Positions 1-9,800 are shown, numbered from the stretch's first letter. The stretch is DNA of 64,000 nt from Nocardia vulneris (GCF_001613425.1 NZ_BDCI01000007.1:1-64000); one strand, 5' to 3'. Program-made: numbers and translations. Notes: generated by a model not told the origin, from the sequence alone.

Positions 1-520
1 GGGCGACCGGCACGCGGCGATCCTCGCCGACGCGGGCCGCACCTGGGTGCTCGTGCTGCGCGGACAGGTCGCGGCGGCACCAGTGGCGACGGCCGTGGCC
101 GGGCTGAGCGAGATCGGCATGACCTGGGACGCCGCCCGTCTCGCCAGCGAGGCCGCGCTCGGCGCCGCCGATTCGGCCACCGCCACCGCACTGCTCAAGC
201 TGGCCCGTACGGTCCGCGCCGACGCGAAGCCGCAGGAACCGAGCGTCGCGCCCGCGCAGCCGGTGGTGCGGGAGGGCACGCCGCCCGTCCCCGATCCGGC
301 GATCGGGGAGCCGGCCGCGATCCTCAGTGAGCGCGAACGCGAAGTCGCCGAACTGGTGTTACTCGGCCTCACCTACCGTGAGATCGGCGCACGTCTGTAC
401 ATTTCCGCCAAGACCGTGGAGCATCATGTCGCCCGTATTCGACGCCGGATCGGTGCGCGGTCCCGATCGGAGCTATTGTCGATGCTCCGTGCCATGGGAC
501 ACGGCTCACTGCTGGTGTGA
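1..520 (+). CDS. LuxR-type transcriptional regulator, C-terminal part
   Basis: The reading frame is open from the left edge, so the true start lies outside the window. The visible 172 residues end in a LuxR/GerE helix-turn-helix (about nt 320-500): LSEREREVAELVLLGLTYRE, then the recognition helix around ISAKTVEHHVARIRRRI. A proline-rich linker precedes it. The gene stops 60 bp before a membrane-anchored Hsp70-like gene on the same strand, so the two may be co-transcribed. The sensor or receiver part is not visible, so the signal is unknown. The HTH assignment is secure; any functional role is inference. Confidence 0.85.
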   Translation, partial: GDRHAAILADAGRTWVLVLRGQVAAAPVATAVAGLSEIGMTWDAARLASEAALGAADSATATALLKLARTVRADAKPQEPSVAPAQPVVREGTPPVPDPAIGEPAAILSEREREVAELVLLGLTYREIGARLYISAKTVEHHVARIRRRIGARSRSELLSMLRAMGHGSLLV

Positions 521-580
521 TCCAGCACTGGTGCACAGAGTGCGGATTCGTCAGCCGGACGCCGAAGCGAGGTATTGAGG

Positions 581-1693
581 ATGGCCACAGGGGTGGGCCT
601 GCGCATCGCCGAGGACGAGTGCACGGCGGCGATCGTCACCGACAGCGGCGATGAGCCGCTGCTCATCGTCCGCGAGTCGGTGCTGTACATGTCCGACGAC
701 GGCGACGCCGCACTCGGCGAAGCGCCGCCGGACGGGAACGCCCACGCGATCACGGGCTTCGTGCGCGCCGTCGGCGATCCGGCCGGTCTCGCGGTCGACG
801 ACGGTGAGGCCTACCGGGCCGAAGACCTCGTCGCGACCGCGTTGTTCTGCCTGATCAACCTCACGGCCGAATATCTCAACGGCGCCGCCGAGTTCTACGC
901 CACGCATCCGGGCGACTGGCCCCGCGAATACATCCAGGCGCTGCGGGACGCGCTGGACTACCTCGGACTGCGTTCGGTGCTGCTGGTCAGCGAGGCCGAG
1001 CTGCCGAGCGCGGGGACCGCGGAGCCCGGCGGCACGTACGCCTACGACGCCGCCCGCGCCGCGCTGGCCGCGGTGTTGTCCACGCCCGCGGGCAGCACAC
1101 CGCCCGACCCGACGCACGCCGAGAACTCGACGGTGGACACCGTGATCATTCCGGCGGTGCCTGCGTCCGAGGCACAGCCGCAGGCGTATTCGGCGGCCAT
1201 CCCGCTGGCCGAGCCGCTGCCGACGACCGCGGCCGCGGAGCCGGAACCACAACCCGAGCCCACGCAGCCGGCACCGAAGAAGGACCGCAAGCAGCTGTCG
1301 CTGCTGATCGGAGCGGCGGCGCTGATCGGGCTCGTGCTCGGCGGCTTCGCGGTGGCCGTGCTGTTCCGCGAGCAGAGCGACACTCCGGTGCCGCCGCTGC
1401 GCGACGCCAAATCCGATCAGGTGACGGTGAGCCCGACCCCGGCCGCGCCGCCGGTCAACTTCCCGACCGTGCCGTCCACCCCGCCGACCACCGAACCGCC
1501 GGTGACCATCACGGCGACCACACCGCCGGAAACGAGCGAGCCGCCGCCTCCGCCACCCCCGCCGCCGACCACCGAAGCTCCGACGACCACGCCGACACCG
1601 ACGACGCGCCCGAAGCCGTCGAAGTCCTCGCCGTTCCAGCCGTTGCCGGAGATCCCGTCCATCCCTGGCCTGCAGATACCGGGCAGTCGGTGA
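581..1693 (+). CDS. Membrane-anchored protein with Hsp70/actin-like N-terminus and proline-rich tail
   Basis: A 370-residue protein. Start chosen at ATG 581, with GAGG at 569-572 upstream; a TTG two codons earlier (575) is less likely. The N-terminus (GVGLRIAEDECTAAIVTD) resembles the first strand pair of the actin/Hsp70 ATPase fold, but only about 180 residues of that fold are present, so it may not be a complete ATPase. An Ala-rich linker is followed by one transmembrane helix (residues 239-262) and a Pro/Thr tail with runs of prolines, which would lie outside the membrane. The same plan (ATPase-like domain, single helix, Pro-rich tail) recurs in the gene at 15893-17200. It probably forms a unit with the LuxR-type gene upstream. 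Exact function unknown. Confidence 0.75.
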   Translation: MATGVGLRIAEDECTAAIVTDSGDEPLLIVRESVLYMSDDGDAALGEAPPDGNAHAITGFVRAVGDPAGLAVDDGEAYRAEDLVATALFCLINLTAEYLNGAAEFYATHPGDWPREYIQALRDALDYLGLRSVLLVSEAELPSAGTAEPGGTYAYDAARAALAAVLSTPAGSTPPDPTHAENSTVDTVIIPAVPASEAQPQAYSAAIPLAEPLPTTAAAEPEPQPEPTQPAPKKDRKQLSLLIGAAALIGLVLGGFAVAVLFREQSDTPVPPLRDAKSDQVTVSPTPAAPPVNFPTVPSTPPTTEPPVTITATTPPETSEPPPPPPPPPTTEAPTTTPTPTTRPKPSKSSPFQPLPEIPSIPGLQIPGSR

Positions 1694-1858
1694 TTAGTAG
1701 AGCCCTTCCCCGGTTTGTGCCTTAAAGTGATGCGCTGACCGGTGTTGTCGGATGAATTCCCGGCGCTCGGTCTGTTGCTGGAGGACGACTGTGAGCCAAC
1801 GGATTCCAGGCCCGTTGCCGCGGATTTAGCTGGCACTTGCGTGCCACGAAGGGATTTC

Positions 1859-3214
1859 ATGCGCAAGTTGGTGGCGCGCCGCGCCGCGGTCAAAGCTGTC
1901 GCTATCGCTTCGACCGTTTTCCTCGCTCCCTTGCTCGGCGCGACCACCGCCGCGGCGGCGCCAGCCACACCCGCGCAGCTCACCGCCGATACGCTGCCGC
2001 CCGAACTGGCGCAGGCCATCGCGCGCGACCTGAAGATGACGCCGACCGAATACCTGGACCGGGCCGCCCGCGCACAGCAACTGCGCGACTACGCCCGCGA
2101 CTTCCGCTCCGAGCGTCCCGAGGCGTTCGCGGGCGCGTGGATCGGCACCGACGGCAAGCCCATCGTCGCGGTCACCTCGCTCGACGCCGCCAAGATCGCC
2201 TCCGCCGACGGCTACCAGACCAGGCTCGCCCCCGTCTCCGCGGACGGGCTGGAGGGTTCGCTGATGCAGCTGAACCAGTGGATCACCAGTCTGCCCCGGG
2301 AGATCTCGACGGCGATCAACTCGGTCGCCATCGACTTCCTCAACAGCCAGCTGGTACTCAGCGTCGCCAACACCCCCGCGGGCCACCTGCTGAACCTGCC
2401 GACCCTGATCGCCAACGTCAAGGTCATCCTCTCGCCCGGCAGCGGCGGTGCGGTGGAGCGGCGGCCGATGGGTGGCGACACCTACATCAGCGCCCCGATC
2501 CCGCTGAGCGACGCCTCGTTGAAGGGCGTCGACGTCTGCTCGTTCGGCTTCAACAGCGTCGACGCGGCCGGTAACGCGCTGAACATCAGTGCGGGACACT
2601 GCGATCCGAACGTCGGCAAGGACAGCCAGACGGCCACCGTCTACTTCCCCAACGTCAAGGACATCCCGGCCAGCCCCGAGCTGGGCACGTTCGTCCAGGC
2701 GAAGCTGGGCGGGCAGAGCGCACTGGACTACTCGGTGATCAAGCTGAACGAGCGCGCCGTCCGCGCCGGCATGGACCAGCCGACCGTGCGCGGCGCCAAC
2801 GGCACCACGCTGTCGATCACCGGCACCGCCGACCCGATCACCGGCGCGCCGGTGTGCAAGACCGGGCAGTCCTCCACCTTCACCTGTGGCTTCGTGGTGG
2901 CCGACCGGGTCGAGACTCAGCTCTACACCGCGGAGGGCGAGAGCAAGGTCGTGCGCGGCTTCGCCAGCTCGGCCTGCACCCTCGGCGGGGACAGCGGCGG
3001 CGCGATCGTGTCCGGCACGCTCGCCCTCGGCATCACCAGCGGCTCCAACGCGGCCGAGGCCCCCGATTGCAACGAGGCCAATATCGCGCTGGCGCAGTAC
3101 GGCGGCACCGCCAGCCTCGGCATTCCGATCCGGCCGATCCTGGCCGATATCGACGCCTCGTCCGGCGGCGGCGTCGGCAGCGGCATCTCGGTGCGAACCC
3201 GAGGCTCGGTATAA
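1859..3214 (+). CDS. Secreted S1-family serine protease with alpha-lytic-type prodomain
   Basis: A 451-residue pre-pro-protease of the streptogrisin/alpha-lytic protease type. Start ATG 1859 has AAGGGA just upstream and opens a signal peptide (MRKLVARRAAVKAVAIAST, cleavage near ATTAAAA). A propeptide of about 170 residues follows. The chymotrypsin-fold domain carries the full triad: His247 in ISAGHCDP, Asp290 in SALDYSVI and Ser379 in LGGDSGGA. Cysteine pairs around His and Ser suggest disulfides. The mature enzyme should be extracellular and released by self-cleavage of the prodomain. The next gene is a paralogue with the same architecture, so the pair looks like a tandem duplication. Confidence 0.92.
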   Translation: MRKLVARRAAVKAVAIASTVFLAPLLGATTAAAAPATPAQLTADTLPPELAQAIARDLKMTPTEYLDRAARAQQLRDYARDFRSERPEAFAGAWIGTDGKPIVAVTSLDAAKIASADGYQTRLAPVSADGLEGSLMQLNQWITSLPREISTAINSVAIDFLNSQLVLSVANTPAGHLLNLPTLIANVKVILSPGSGGAVERRPMGGDTYISAPIPLSDASLKGVDVCSFGFNSVDAAGNALNISAGHCDPNVGKDSQTATVYFPNVKDIPASPELGTFVQAKLGGQSALDYSVIKLNERAVRAGMDQPTVRGANGTTLSITGTADPITGAPVCKTGQSSTFTCGFVVADRVETQLYTAEGESKVVRGFASSACTLGGDSGGAIVSGTLALGITSGSNAAEAPDCNEANIALAQYGGTASLGIPIRPILADIDASSGGGVGSGISVRTRGSV

Positions 3215-3238
3215 GTAGGCATAGCGGGCTCGAGCCCA

Positions 3239-3244
3239 TATAGT
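3239..3244 (+). promoter_or_regulatory. Leaderless -10 element of second protease gene
   Basis: TATAGT fits the actinobacterial -10 consensus TANNNT. Its last T is exactly 7 bases before the ATG at 3251, so the predicted first transcribed base is the A of the start codon. No ribosome binding site is present. This implies separate, leaderless expression from the upstream paralogue. Confidence 0.6.
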
Positions 3245-3250
3245 CTGGGC

Positions 3251-4576
3251 ATGCTCCTGCCACGTATAGGTCATCTCCGATCAGCTGCGCGACAGACCCG
3301 GGTCCGAAAATCAGTGATCGCCGCTTCGGCGGCGATACTGCTGTTCGGACCGACGGCAGTAGCGTCTGCACAACCCGATCCCGCGCCGAACCTGCCCGCA
3401 GAGCTCGTCAGCGCGATCGCCCGTGATCTGAAGATCTCGCCGGAGGAGTACCTGCACCGCGCCGACGTGGCCCAGCAGGTCGCCGCGTTCGCCACCACCG
3501 CCCAGCGGCAGTACCCCGCCGTGTTCGGCGGCTCGTGGCTCGACGAGGGTGGCAAGGCGGTCGTGGCGCTGGCGCAGGGGCCGGGTGCCGACGAGGCCCG
3601 AAAGGCCGCGCAGTCCGCCGGTTTCGAGGTGCGCAACGTGGCCAAGAGCGAGACCGCGCTGCGTGGTGAGAAGAGCGCGTTCGAGCGGTGGCTGGAGGGC
3701 CAGCCCGAGGCGGTCTCCTCGCTGGTGCGCGGCGTCGTGGTCGACACCGTCAACAACAGCATCGCGGTGCGCGTCGACAAGATCGGCCTGCCGATGCCGA
3801 ACTTCATCGATCCGTCCCGGGTCATCGTGATGGCCCCGCCGGTTGCCGGTGAGCAGGCGACGCTGCCGCAGGGGAGCGAAATCGCCGGTGCCGGAACCGG
3901 TGTGCTGGCCGGCGGCGACGGTTACGCCTCGGTCGCGGGCCGCACCTCGCTGCGCTGCTCGCTCGGCTTCAACGGCACCGACCGCAACGGCAACATCGTG
4001 AATGTCACTGCGGGCCACTGCAACCCGGATCTGCCGTCGGCGGGCAACGACAACGCCGCGCGGATCCACGAGCTCAACGGCGACCGGCTCGGCACCGAGC
4101 TCGGCCGGTTCCAGAAGTCGGTGCTCGGCGAGCAGGACTACTCGATCGTGCGGATCGCCGATCAGTCCCGGGATCGCTTCAGCAACAACGAGGTTCGGGT
4201 GCCCGGCGCCGCGTCCATCCGGATCGAAGGCGTCGCGACCCCGGTCGTCGGCGCGCCGGTCTGCAAGTCCGGTTCGCGGACCGGCTTCAGCTGCGGCGTG
4301 GTGAACGCGGTCGACCAGACCGTGCAGGTGGGCGAGCGCGAGCTGACCCAGGCCTTCTCGGCCAACATCTGCGCGCTGCCCGGCGACAGCGGCGGCCCGA
4401 TCGTGACCGGCCGCCTGGCGCTCGGCATCTCCAGCGCGTCGTCGGTGGCCGACTACCCGATCTGCGAGATCCCCAACCTGATCGGCGCCCTCACCGGCAA
4501 CGCACCGCAGCTGTTCGCGCAGCCGGTGCACGTGGTGCTCTCGGACAACCCCGGTCTGAAGCTGCGCACCAACTAG
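3251..4576 (+). CDS. Secreted S1-family serine protease, paralogue of upstream gene
   Basis: A 441-residue pre-pro-protease. An N-terminal basic stretch and hydrophobic core (VIAASAAILLFGPTAVASA) form the signal peptide. The prodomain begins with LPAELVSAIARDLKISPEEY, nearly the same as LPPELAQAIARDLKMTPTEY in the upstream gene, which supports duplication. Catalytic triad: His256 (VTAGHCNP), Asp296 (EQDYSIV) and Ser380 (LPGDSGGP). The start is supported by a -10 box placed for a leaderless transcript. Only 36 bp separate it from the first protease, but it seems to have its own promoter. A UUCG-loop terminator follows. Substrate specificity cannot be read from sequence. Confidence 0.92.
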   Translation: MLLPRIGHLRSAARQTRVRKSVIAASAAILLFGPTAVASAQPDPAPNLPAELVSAIARDLKISPEEYLHRADVAQQVAAFATTAQRQYPAVFGGSWLDEGGKAVVALAQGPGADEARKAAQSAGFEVRNVAKSETALRGEKSAFERWLEGQPEAVSSLVRGVVVDTVNNSIAVRVDKIGLPMPNFIDPSRVIVMAPPVAGEQATLPQGSEIAGAGTGVLAGGDGYASVAGRTSLRCSLGFNGTDRNGNIVNVTAGHCNPDLPSAGNDNAARIHELNGDRLGTELGRFQKSVLGEQDYSIVRIADQSRDRFSNNEVRVPGAASIRIEGVATPVVGAPVCKSGSRTGFSCGVVNAVDQTVQVGERELTQAFSANICALPGDSGGPIVTGRLALGISSASSVADYPICEIPNLIGALTGNAPQLFAQPVHVVLSDNPGLKLRTN

Positions 4577-4593
4577 TTTTTTCCCGACGGAAG

Positions 4594-4623
4594 GGCCGGC
4601 CGCGTTCGCGCGGCCGGCCTTTT
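4594..4623 (+). terminator. Rho-independent terminator of protease genes
   Basis: Perfect 11-bp stem (GGCCGGCCGCG, loop TTCG, complementary arm 4609-4619) followed by TTTT. It lies 18 bp after the second protease stop. Confidence 0.85.
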
Positions 4624-4716
4624 CGCTGTCCCGGGCGCCTTTCCACTGGCCTTGCCAGCCCGTTCCGGCGGCGAATGCGATGCTGTGCCCGGCACCGTTG
4701 CGGCATCCTGGACTGC

Positions 4717-5622
4717 ATGTGTTTGGTGTTGATCGGCTGGCGCGCCCATCCGGAGTATCGGTTGATCGTCGCGGCCAACCGGGACGAGTTCTATACCCGG
4801 CCGACCGAGTCCATGCGCTGGTGGCCGGAGCTGCCCGGCTTGCTCGCGGGTCGCGATCTGGGCGCGAAGAACAAATCCGCGGGCGATCCGCCCGGCACCT
4901 GGCTCGGGCTCGGCGCCACCGCGCCGGATCAGCAGGAGCCGCTGCGCCCCAACCGATTCGCGACGGTGACCAATGTGCGCAACCCGAAAGACGAGCGCGC
5001 CGACGCCCGTTCGCGCGGCGCGCTGCTGATGGACTTCCTGCGGGGCTCGTCGCAGCGGCGCTCCGGCGCCGACTTCCCCGGCCCGGAGAAATACGTCCTC
5101 GACGTCGCGGCCGCACCCGACGACTACAACGGCTACAACCTGGTGGTGTCGGACCTGGACGCGCTGTGGTGGCATTCGAACCGCAGCGCCGCGCCGCCGC
5201 GGGAACTCACACCCGGCTTCCACGGCCTCTCCAACGCCCCGTTCGTCAGTTCGGTAGGGCCGAACCCACAGGACACGGATTTGACCACCCCACAGCCCAT
5301 CTGGCCCAAAGTACGCAGCGGCGTAGCCGACCTGCGGGCCGTGGTGGCGTCCGAGCCGGGCGCGGTGGCGCGCTATTTCGAGGTGCTCGCGGACCGCACT
5401 CGCGCCGCGGACGCGGAACTGCCGGACACCGGCGTGCCCAAGCGGATGGAGCGCAGGCTCTCGTCCCGGTTCATCGCCGACGGCGTGCACGGCACCCGCG
5501 CGAGCACGGTGCTACTGGTGCGGGAGGACGGCTCGTTCGAGATGGCGGAGCGAACCTTCGGGCGGTTCGGGCGACCGAAGGGCACGGTGTCGATGCGCGG
5601 CACGCTGGAAATGCCCGCCTGA
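4717..5622 (+). CDS. NRDE (TANGO2-like) family protein
   Basis: A 301-residue protein. Start ATG 4717 gives the family's diagnostic N-terminus MCLVLIGW, with Cys2 directly after the initiator Met, as in Ntn-hydrolase-like proteins. The eponymous motif AANRDEFYTRPT follows at about residue 20. Further family features are the FATVTNVRNP strand and the HGLSNAPF segment. Human TANGO2 is linked to lipid and haem handling, but the biochemical activity of bacterial members is not settled. It stands alone between terminators and converges with the secreted protein gene on the other strand. Confidence 0.88.
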   Translation: MCLVLIGWRAHPEYRLIVAANRDEFYTRPTESMRWWPELPGLLAGRDLGAKNKSAGDPPGTWLGLGATAPDQQEPLRPNRFATVTNVRNPKDERADARSRGALLMDFLRGSSQRRSGADFPGPEKYVLDVAAAPDDYNGYNLVVSDLDALWWHSNRSAAPPRELTPGFHGLSNAPFVSSVGPNPQDTDLTTPQPIWPKVRSGVADLRAVVASEPGAVARYFEVLADRTRAADAELPDTGVPKRMERRLSSRFIADGVHGTRASTVLLVREDGSFEMAERTFGRFGRPKGTVSMRGTLEMPA

Positions 5623-5627
5623 AACGA

Positions 5628-5665
5628 CGACTCGGCCCGCCCTCCGAGGAGAGCGGGCCGAGTCG
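5628..5665. terminator. Bidirectional terminator between convergent genes
   Basis: Perfect 13-bp inverted repeat (CGACTCGGCCCGC at 5628-5640 and its complement at 5653-5665) with a 12-base loop. It sits 5 bp after the NRDE stop and 16 bp before the end of the minus-strand gene, so it can serve both. Confidence 0.8.
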
Positions 5666-5681
5666 ATGGAACCGAAAGAAC

Positions 5682-6401
5682 TTACTTCACCGGCTGCGGC
5701 TTGTCGGCCCACTGGGTGGTGCCGTCCGGCGCCTGAATGGTGTTGATCAGCTCGAGGCCCGCGGCGACCAGCGCCGGGCCACCGACGATGATGGTGCCCA
5801 GGATGCCGCCGATACCGGCGCCCACCGGGATGCCGAGCAGGCCGCCGACACCGAAGATCGGCAGGCCGAGGAAGAAGCCGACGACGGCGCCGATCGCGGT
5901 GCCGATGAAGCCACCGATCGCGGTCGCGATGCCGAACTTGCTGGCGAACTCGTTCTGCGCCCGCTGGTTCTCGATCGGCGAGGCGATGTCCTGCGCCACG
6001 GACGGGCGTGCGGCCACCGGCTTGCCGGTGACGACGAGGCCCTCGGGCTTCTGCGGGGTGATCTCGAGGACGGTGCCGTCCTTCTTCACCTCGGTCTTGA
6101 CCGGGACGAGGGTGCCGTCGACGTCGACCTCGAGCGGGAACGACACGAGAGTGTTGCCCTGACCGTCACGCACGTTGGCAACACTGAGCTTGGGATCTTC
6201 GGCGGTCGCTCCGTCCTGCTCGGTAACCGAGAAGGTGCCCCCCTTGAGCGACGCGACAACCGTCTTGTCGACCAGCTTGACGGAGTAGTTGATGCCGGAG
6301 TCGGCCGGTGCGGCGACAGGCTCGGCATGCGCGGTCCCGAGACCGATGGTCATCGCGCCGATGACCAACGCGGCACCCGCGGTGGTTCTGCGGAGGTTCA
6401 T
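5682..6401 (-). CDS. Secreted protein with glycine-rich hydrophobic C-terminal half
   Basis: A 239-residue protein starting at ATG 6401. A signal peptide (LVIGAMTIGLGTAHA) precedes a beta-rich domain of about 110 residues. The C-terminal half has Gly/Ala/Ile-rich membrane-like stretches (FGIATAIGGFIGTAIGAVVG and following), resembling glycine-zipper segments that insert into or associate with the envelope. It ends in a short polar tail. It resembles small exported proteins common in Nocardia and Rhodococcus, whose function I do not know. No operon partner is visible; a 454-bp gap separates it from divergent etfD. Confidence 0.7.
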   Translation of the reverse strand: MNLRRTTAGAALVIGAMTIGLGTAHAEPVAAPADSGINYSVKLVDKTVVASLKGGTFSVTEQDGATAEDPKLSVANVRDGQGNTLVSFPLEVDVDGTLVPVKTEVKKDGTVLEITPQKPEGLVVTGKPVAARPSVAQDIASPIENQRAQNEFASKFGIATAIGGFIGTAIGAVVGFFLGLPIFGVGGLLGIPVGAGIGGILGTIIVGGPALVAAGLELINTIQAPDGTTQWADKPQPVK

Positions 6402-6855
6402 TCAGTTTCCAATCCATCATCAGGTCGTCTACCGGCCGGTCTGCGTCACGCGAGAGCTCTTCATCAAATCCGGGCGGTCGCCCCGGATCCTCCCCGAGCA
6501 GTGCGGAGACGGGCACAGCAGACAGAACGTCGTGAGCGTAATCGAACGGCCGCTCAGATGCGAGATGCATTACGCGCCTTGCGGACTAAGCCTGACCTTA
6601 GCGACGGAACCGATTCGCTCGACGTTTACGGTGGTGATCACCTGAACATGCAGTTGGATTGGCAACCCTTTTGTGACGTTCCTCACAGGTAAATTCTGCG
6701 TCAAGCCCCAGGAAGATGGGGCATAGCTCAGGTGCTGATCGTACGGTAGACAGTGGTTGTTACCGGTGGGTAACTTACCGCCGGTTAGGATACGAGCCAA
6801 CCGGGGCGGCCGGACTGCCCTCGCTCGTGTTGCCTCTCTAGAGAAAGGTCGCGAC
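6402..6855. other. Intergenic region upstream of etfD
   Basis: 454 bp between two divergent genes. It is less GC-rich than its surroundings, especially 6540-6760. No convincing ORF was found. The right end holds the etfD promoter with two operator-like repeats (6759-6791) and a 5' leader of about 55-60 bases with GAGAAAGG at 6841-6848. Nothing recognisable was seen in 6402-6700 beyond the likely promoter of the secreted-protein gene. Confidence 0.6.
6759..6791. promoter_or_regulatory. Tandem operator-like repeats over the etfD promoter
   Basis: Site 1 is a perfect inverted repeat GTTACCGGTGGGTAAC (6759-6774; 6-bp arms, 4-bp spacer). Site 2, CTTACCGCCGGTTAGG (6774-6789), is degenerate and overlaps the -10 box TAGGAT (6786-6791). 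The same two-site layout occurs upstream of the FadE5-type gene at 53505-53549. Binding by a TetR-type repressor is inferred from the repeat form. Confidence 0.6.
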
Positions 6856-9800
6856 ATGAATGCCCTGACAGTGACGCTGGGCACGATTGGGACGGCGCTC
6901 AGCCTATTGTGTTGGGCCTCGTTCGTCGGCGGCGTTCGAAATATCGCGCGCACCATCATGATCGGCCAGAGCGCGCCGGACCGCTGGCGACCGTTCTTCC
7001 CCCGCTTCAAGACGATGATCGTGGAATTCCTGGCGCACACGCGCATGGTGAAGTTCCGCACCGTCGGCTGGGCCCACTGGCTGGTGATGATCGGCTTCCT
7101 GGCCGGGTTCATCCTCTTCTTCGAGGCCTACGGGCAGACCTTCGATCCCGAATTCCACTGGCCGATCATCGGCAACTGGGCGATCTACCACCTGGCCGAC
7201 GAGATCCTCGGCATCGGCACCGTGATCGGCATCCTGGTGCTGATCGTGATCCGTCAGCTGAACCACCCGCGGCTGCCCGAGCGGCTGTCCCGATTCAGCG
7301 GCTCGCGGTTCGGTCCCGCCTACATCATCGAGACCATCGTGCTGATCGAAGGTCTCGGCATGGTGCTGGTCAAGGCGGGCAAGATCGCCGTCTACGGCCA
7401 CTCGAACCCGTGGACCGACTTCTTCACCATGCAGGTCGCCAAGCTGCTGCCGGCCAACGCGACGATGGTCGCGCTGTTCGCGTTCGTGAAGCTGATGTCG
7501 GGCAGCACCTTCCTGTTCCTGGTCGGCCGCAACCTCAACTGGGGCGTGGCGTGGCACCGCTTCTCGGCGTTCCCGAACATCTACTTCAAGCGTGAGGACG
7601 ACGGCGGCGTCGCGCTCGGCGCGGTGAAGCCGATGATGTCCAAGGGCAAGCCGATCGACATGGAGACCGCCGACCCGGACAACGACACGTTCGGCGCGGG
7701 CCGGATCGAGGACTTCTCCTGGAAGGGCTGGCTCGACTTCACCACCTGCACCGAGTGTGGCCGCTGCCAGTCGCAGTGCCCGGCCTGGAACACCGGTAAG
7801 CCGTTGTCGCCCAAGCTGCTGATCATGTCGCTGCGCGACCACGGCTACGCCAAGGCGCCGTACCTGCTGGCCGGTGGCCGCAAGGACATGGGCGGCGACG
7901 AGGTCGGCCTGGTCGACGCCGAAGGCGCGCCGAACGAGGCCGCGCTGGCCAAGATCTCCGACGCCGCGAAGGCGGAAGCGGAACGTCCGCTGGTGGGCGA
8001 GCTCGAGGCCAACGGCATCATCGACCCCGAAGTGCTGTGGTCGTGCACCACCTGCGGTGCGTGCGTCGAGCAGTGCCCGGTGGATATCGAGCACGTCGAC
8101 CACATCATCGACATGCGCCGCTACCAGGTGCTCATCGAATCGGAGTTCCCGTCCGAGCTCGCGGGCCTGTTCAAGAACCTGGAGAACAAGGGCAACCCCT
8201 GGGGCCAGAACTCCAAGGACCGGCTCAACTGGATCAACGAACTGGACTTCCAGATCCCGGTCTTCGGCCAGGACGCGGACAGCTTCGACGGATACGACTA
8301 CCTGTTCTGGGTCGGTTGCGCGGGCGCCTACGAAGACCGTGCGAAGAAAACCACCAAGGCGGTCGCCGAACTGCTCGCCACCGCGGGCGTCAAGTTCATG
8401 GTGCTCGGCGCCGACGAGACCTGCACCGGCGACTCGGCCCGGCGCGCGGGCAACGAGTTCCTGTTCCAGCAGTTGGCCGCGCAGAACATCGAACTGCTCA
8501 ACTCGGTGTTCGAGGGCGTCGAACAGCAGAAAAAGAAGATCGTCGTCACCTGCGCGCACTGCTTCAACGCACTCAACAACGAATACCCGCAGGTGGGTGG
8601 CACTTACGAGGTGGTGCACCACACCCAGCTGCTGAACCGCCTGGTGCGGCAGAAGCAGCTGATCCCGGTCGCCTCGGTGTCGCAGAACGTCACCTACCAC
8701 GACCCCTGCTACCTGGGCAGGCACAACAAGGTCTACAACGCGCCGCGCGAACTGATGGAAGCCTCCGGTTCCACGCTGGTCGAAATGCCGCGCCACGGCG
8801 AACGTTCCATGTGCTGTGGTGCCGGTGGCGCGCGCATGTGGATGGAAGAGCAGCTCGGCAAGCGGATCAATGTCGACCGCGTGGACGAGGGCCTCAACAC
8901 CCTCACCGGCGCCGGCGGCGCGACGCCGGGCAAGATCGCGACCGGCTGCCCGTTCTGCCGCGTCATGCTCACCGACGGCGTCACCGCCCGGCAGGAAAAG
9001 GGTGAAGGCGAAGGAGTCGAGGTCGTCGACGTCGCCCAGCTCATGCTCGACGCCATCGACCGGGTCGACCCGGCCCGGCTCACCGAGAACCTCACCGTCG
9101 TGCAGGAGCCGAAAGCGCCTGCGGTGCAAGAGGTCGCCGAGCCCGAACCCGAACCGGAGCAGCAGGCCCCGGCGGCCAAGGCCGCGCCGACCGGCGGCGG
9201 ACTCGCGATGAAGGGCCCGGCGAAGGCACCCGGTGGCGGGCTCGGCATGAAGGGCGCGGCCAAGGCGCCCGGAGCCAAGGCCGAAGAGCCCGCCGCGGAA
9301 GCGGCGCCACCGGTCAAGGGTCTGGCCATGAAGGGCCCCGCCAAGAAGCCCGGCGGACTCGGCATGAAGGGCGCGGCCAAAGCGCCGGGCGCGAAAGCCG
9401 AACCCGCCGCGGAAGAGTCGGCCGCGGAGACCACCGCGCCGCCGGTCAAGGGTCTCGCCATGAAGGGCCTCGCCAAGAAGCCCGGCGGGCTCGGGATGAA
9501 GGGCGCGGCGAAGGCGCCGGGCGCGAAGGCGGCACCGGCCGCGGAATCCGCTCCCGCCGAGTCGGCTCCCGCCGAATCGGCCTCTGCCACCGAGTCCGCT
9601 TCCGCCGCACCGGCTCCCGCGCCGAAGCCGGTCAAGGGACTCGGTATGAAGGGCGCCGCCAAAGCACCGGGCGCGAAGGCACCGGCCGCACCCGCGCCCG
9701 CTCCGGCGGCCGAGAGCCCGGCCGCCCCGGAAACGCCCGCAGCCGAACCGGTTTCGGAACCCACCGAAACCAAGCCGACCATCCCCGCCAAGGGTTTGGC

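Noticed and set aside
4680..6692. 670-codon plus-strand frame across the NRDE gene and the following convergent gene
   Set aside because: Out-of-frame shadow of the NRDE gene continuing as antisense of the secreted protein gene.
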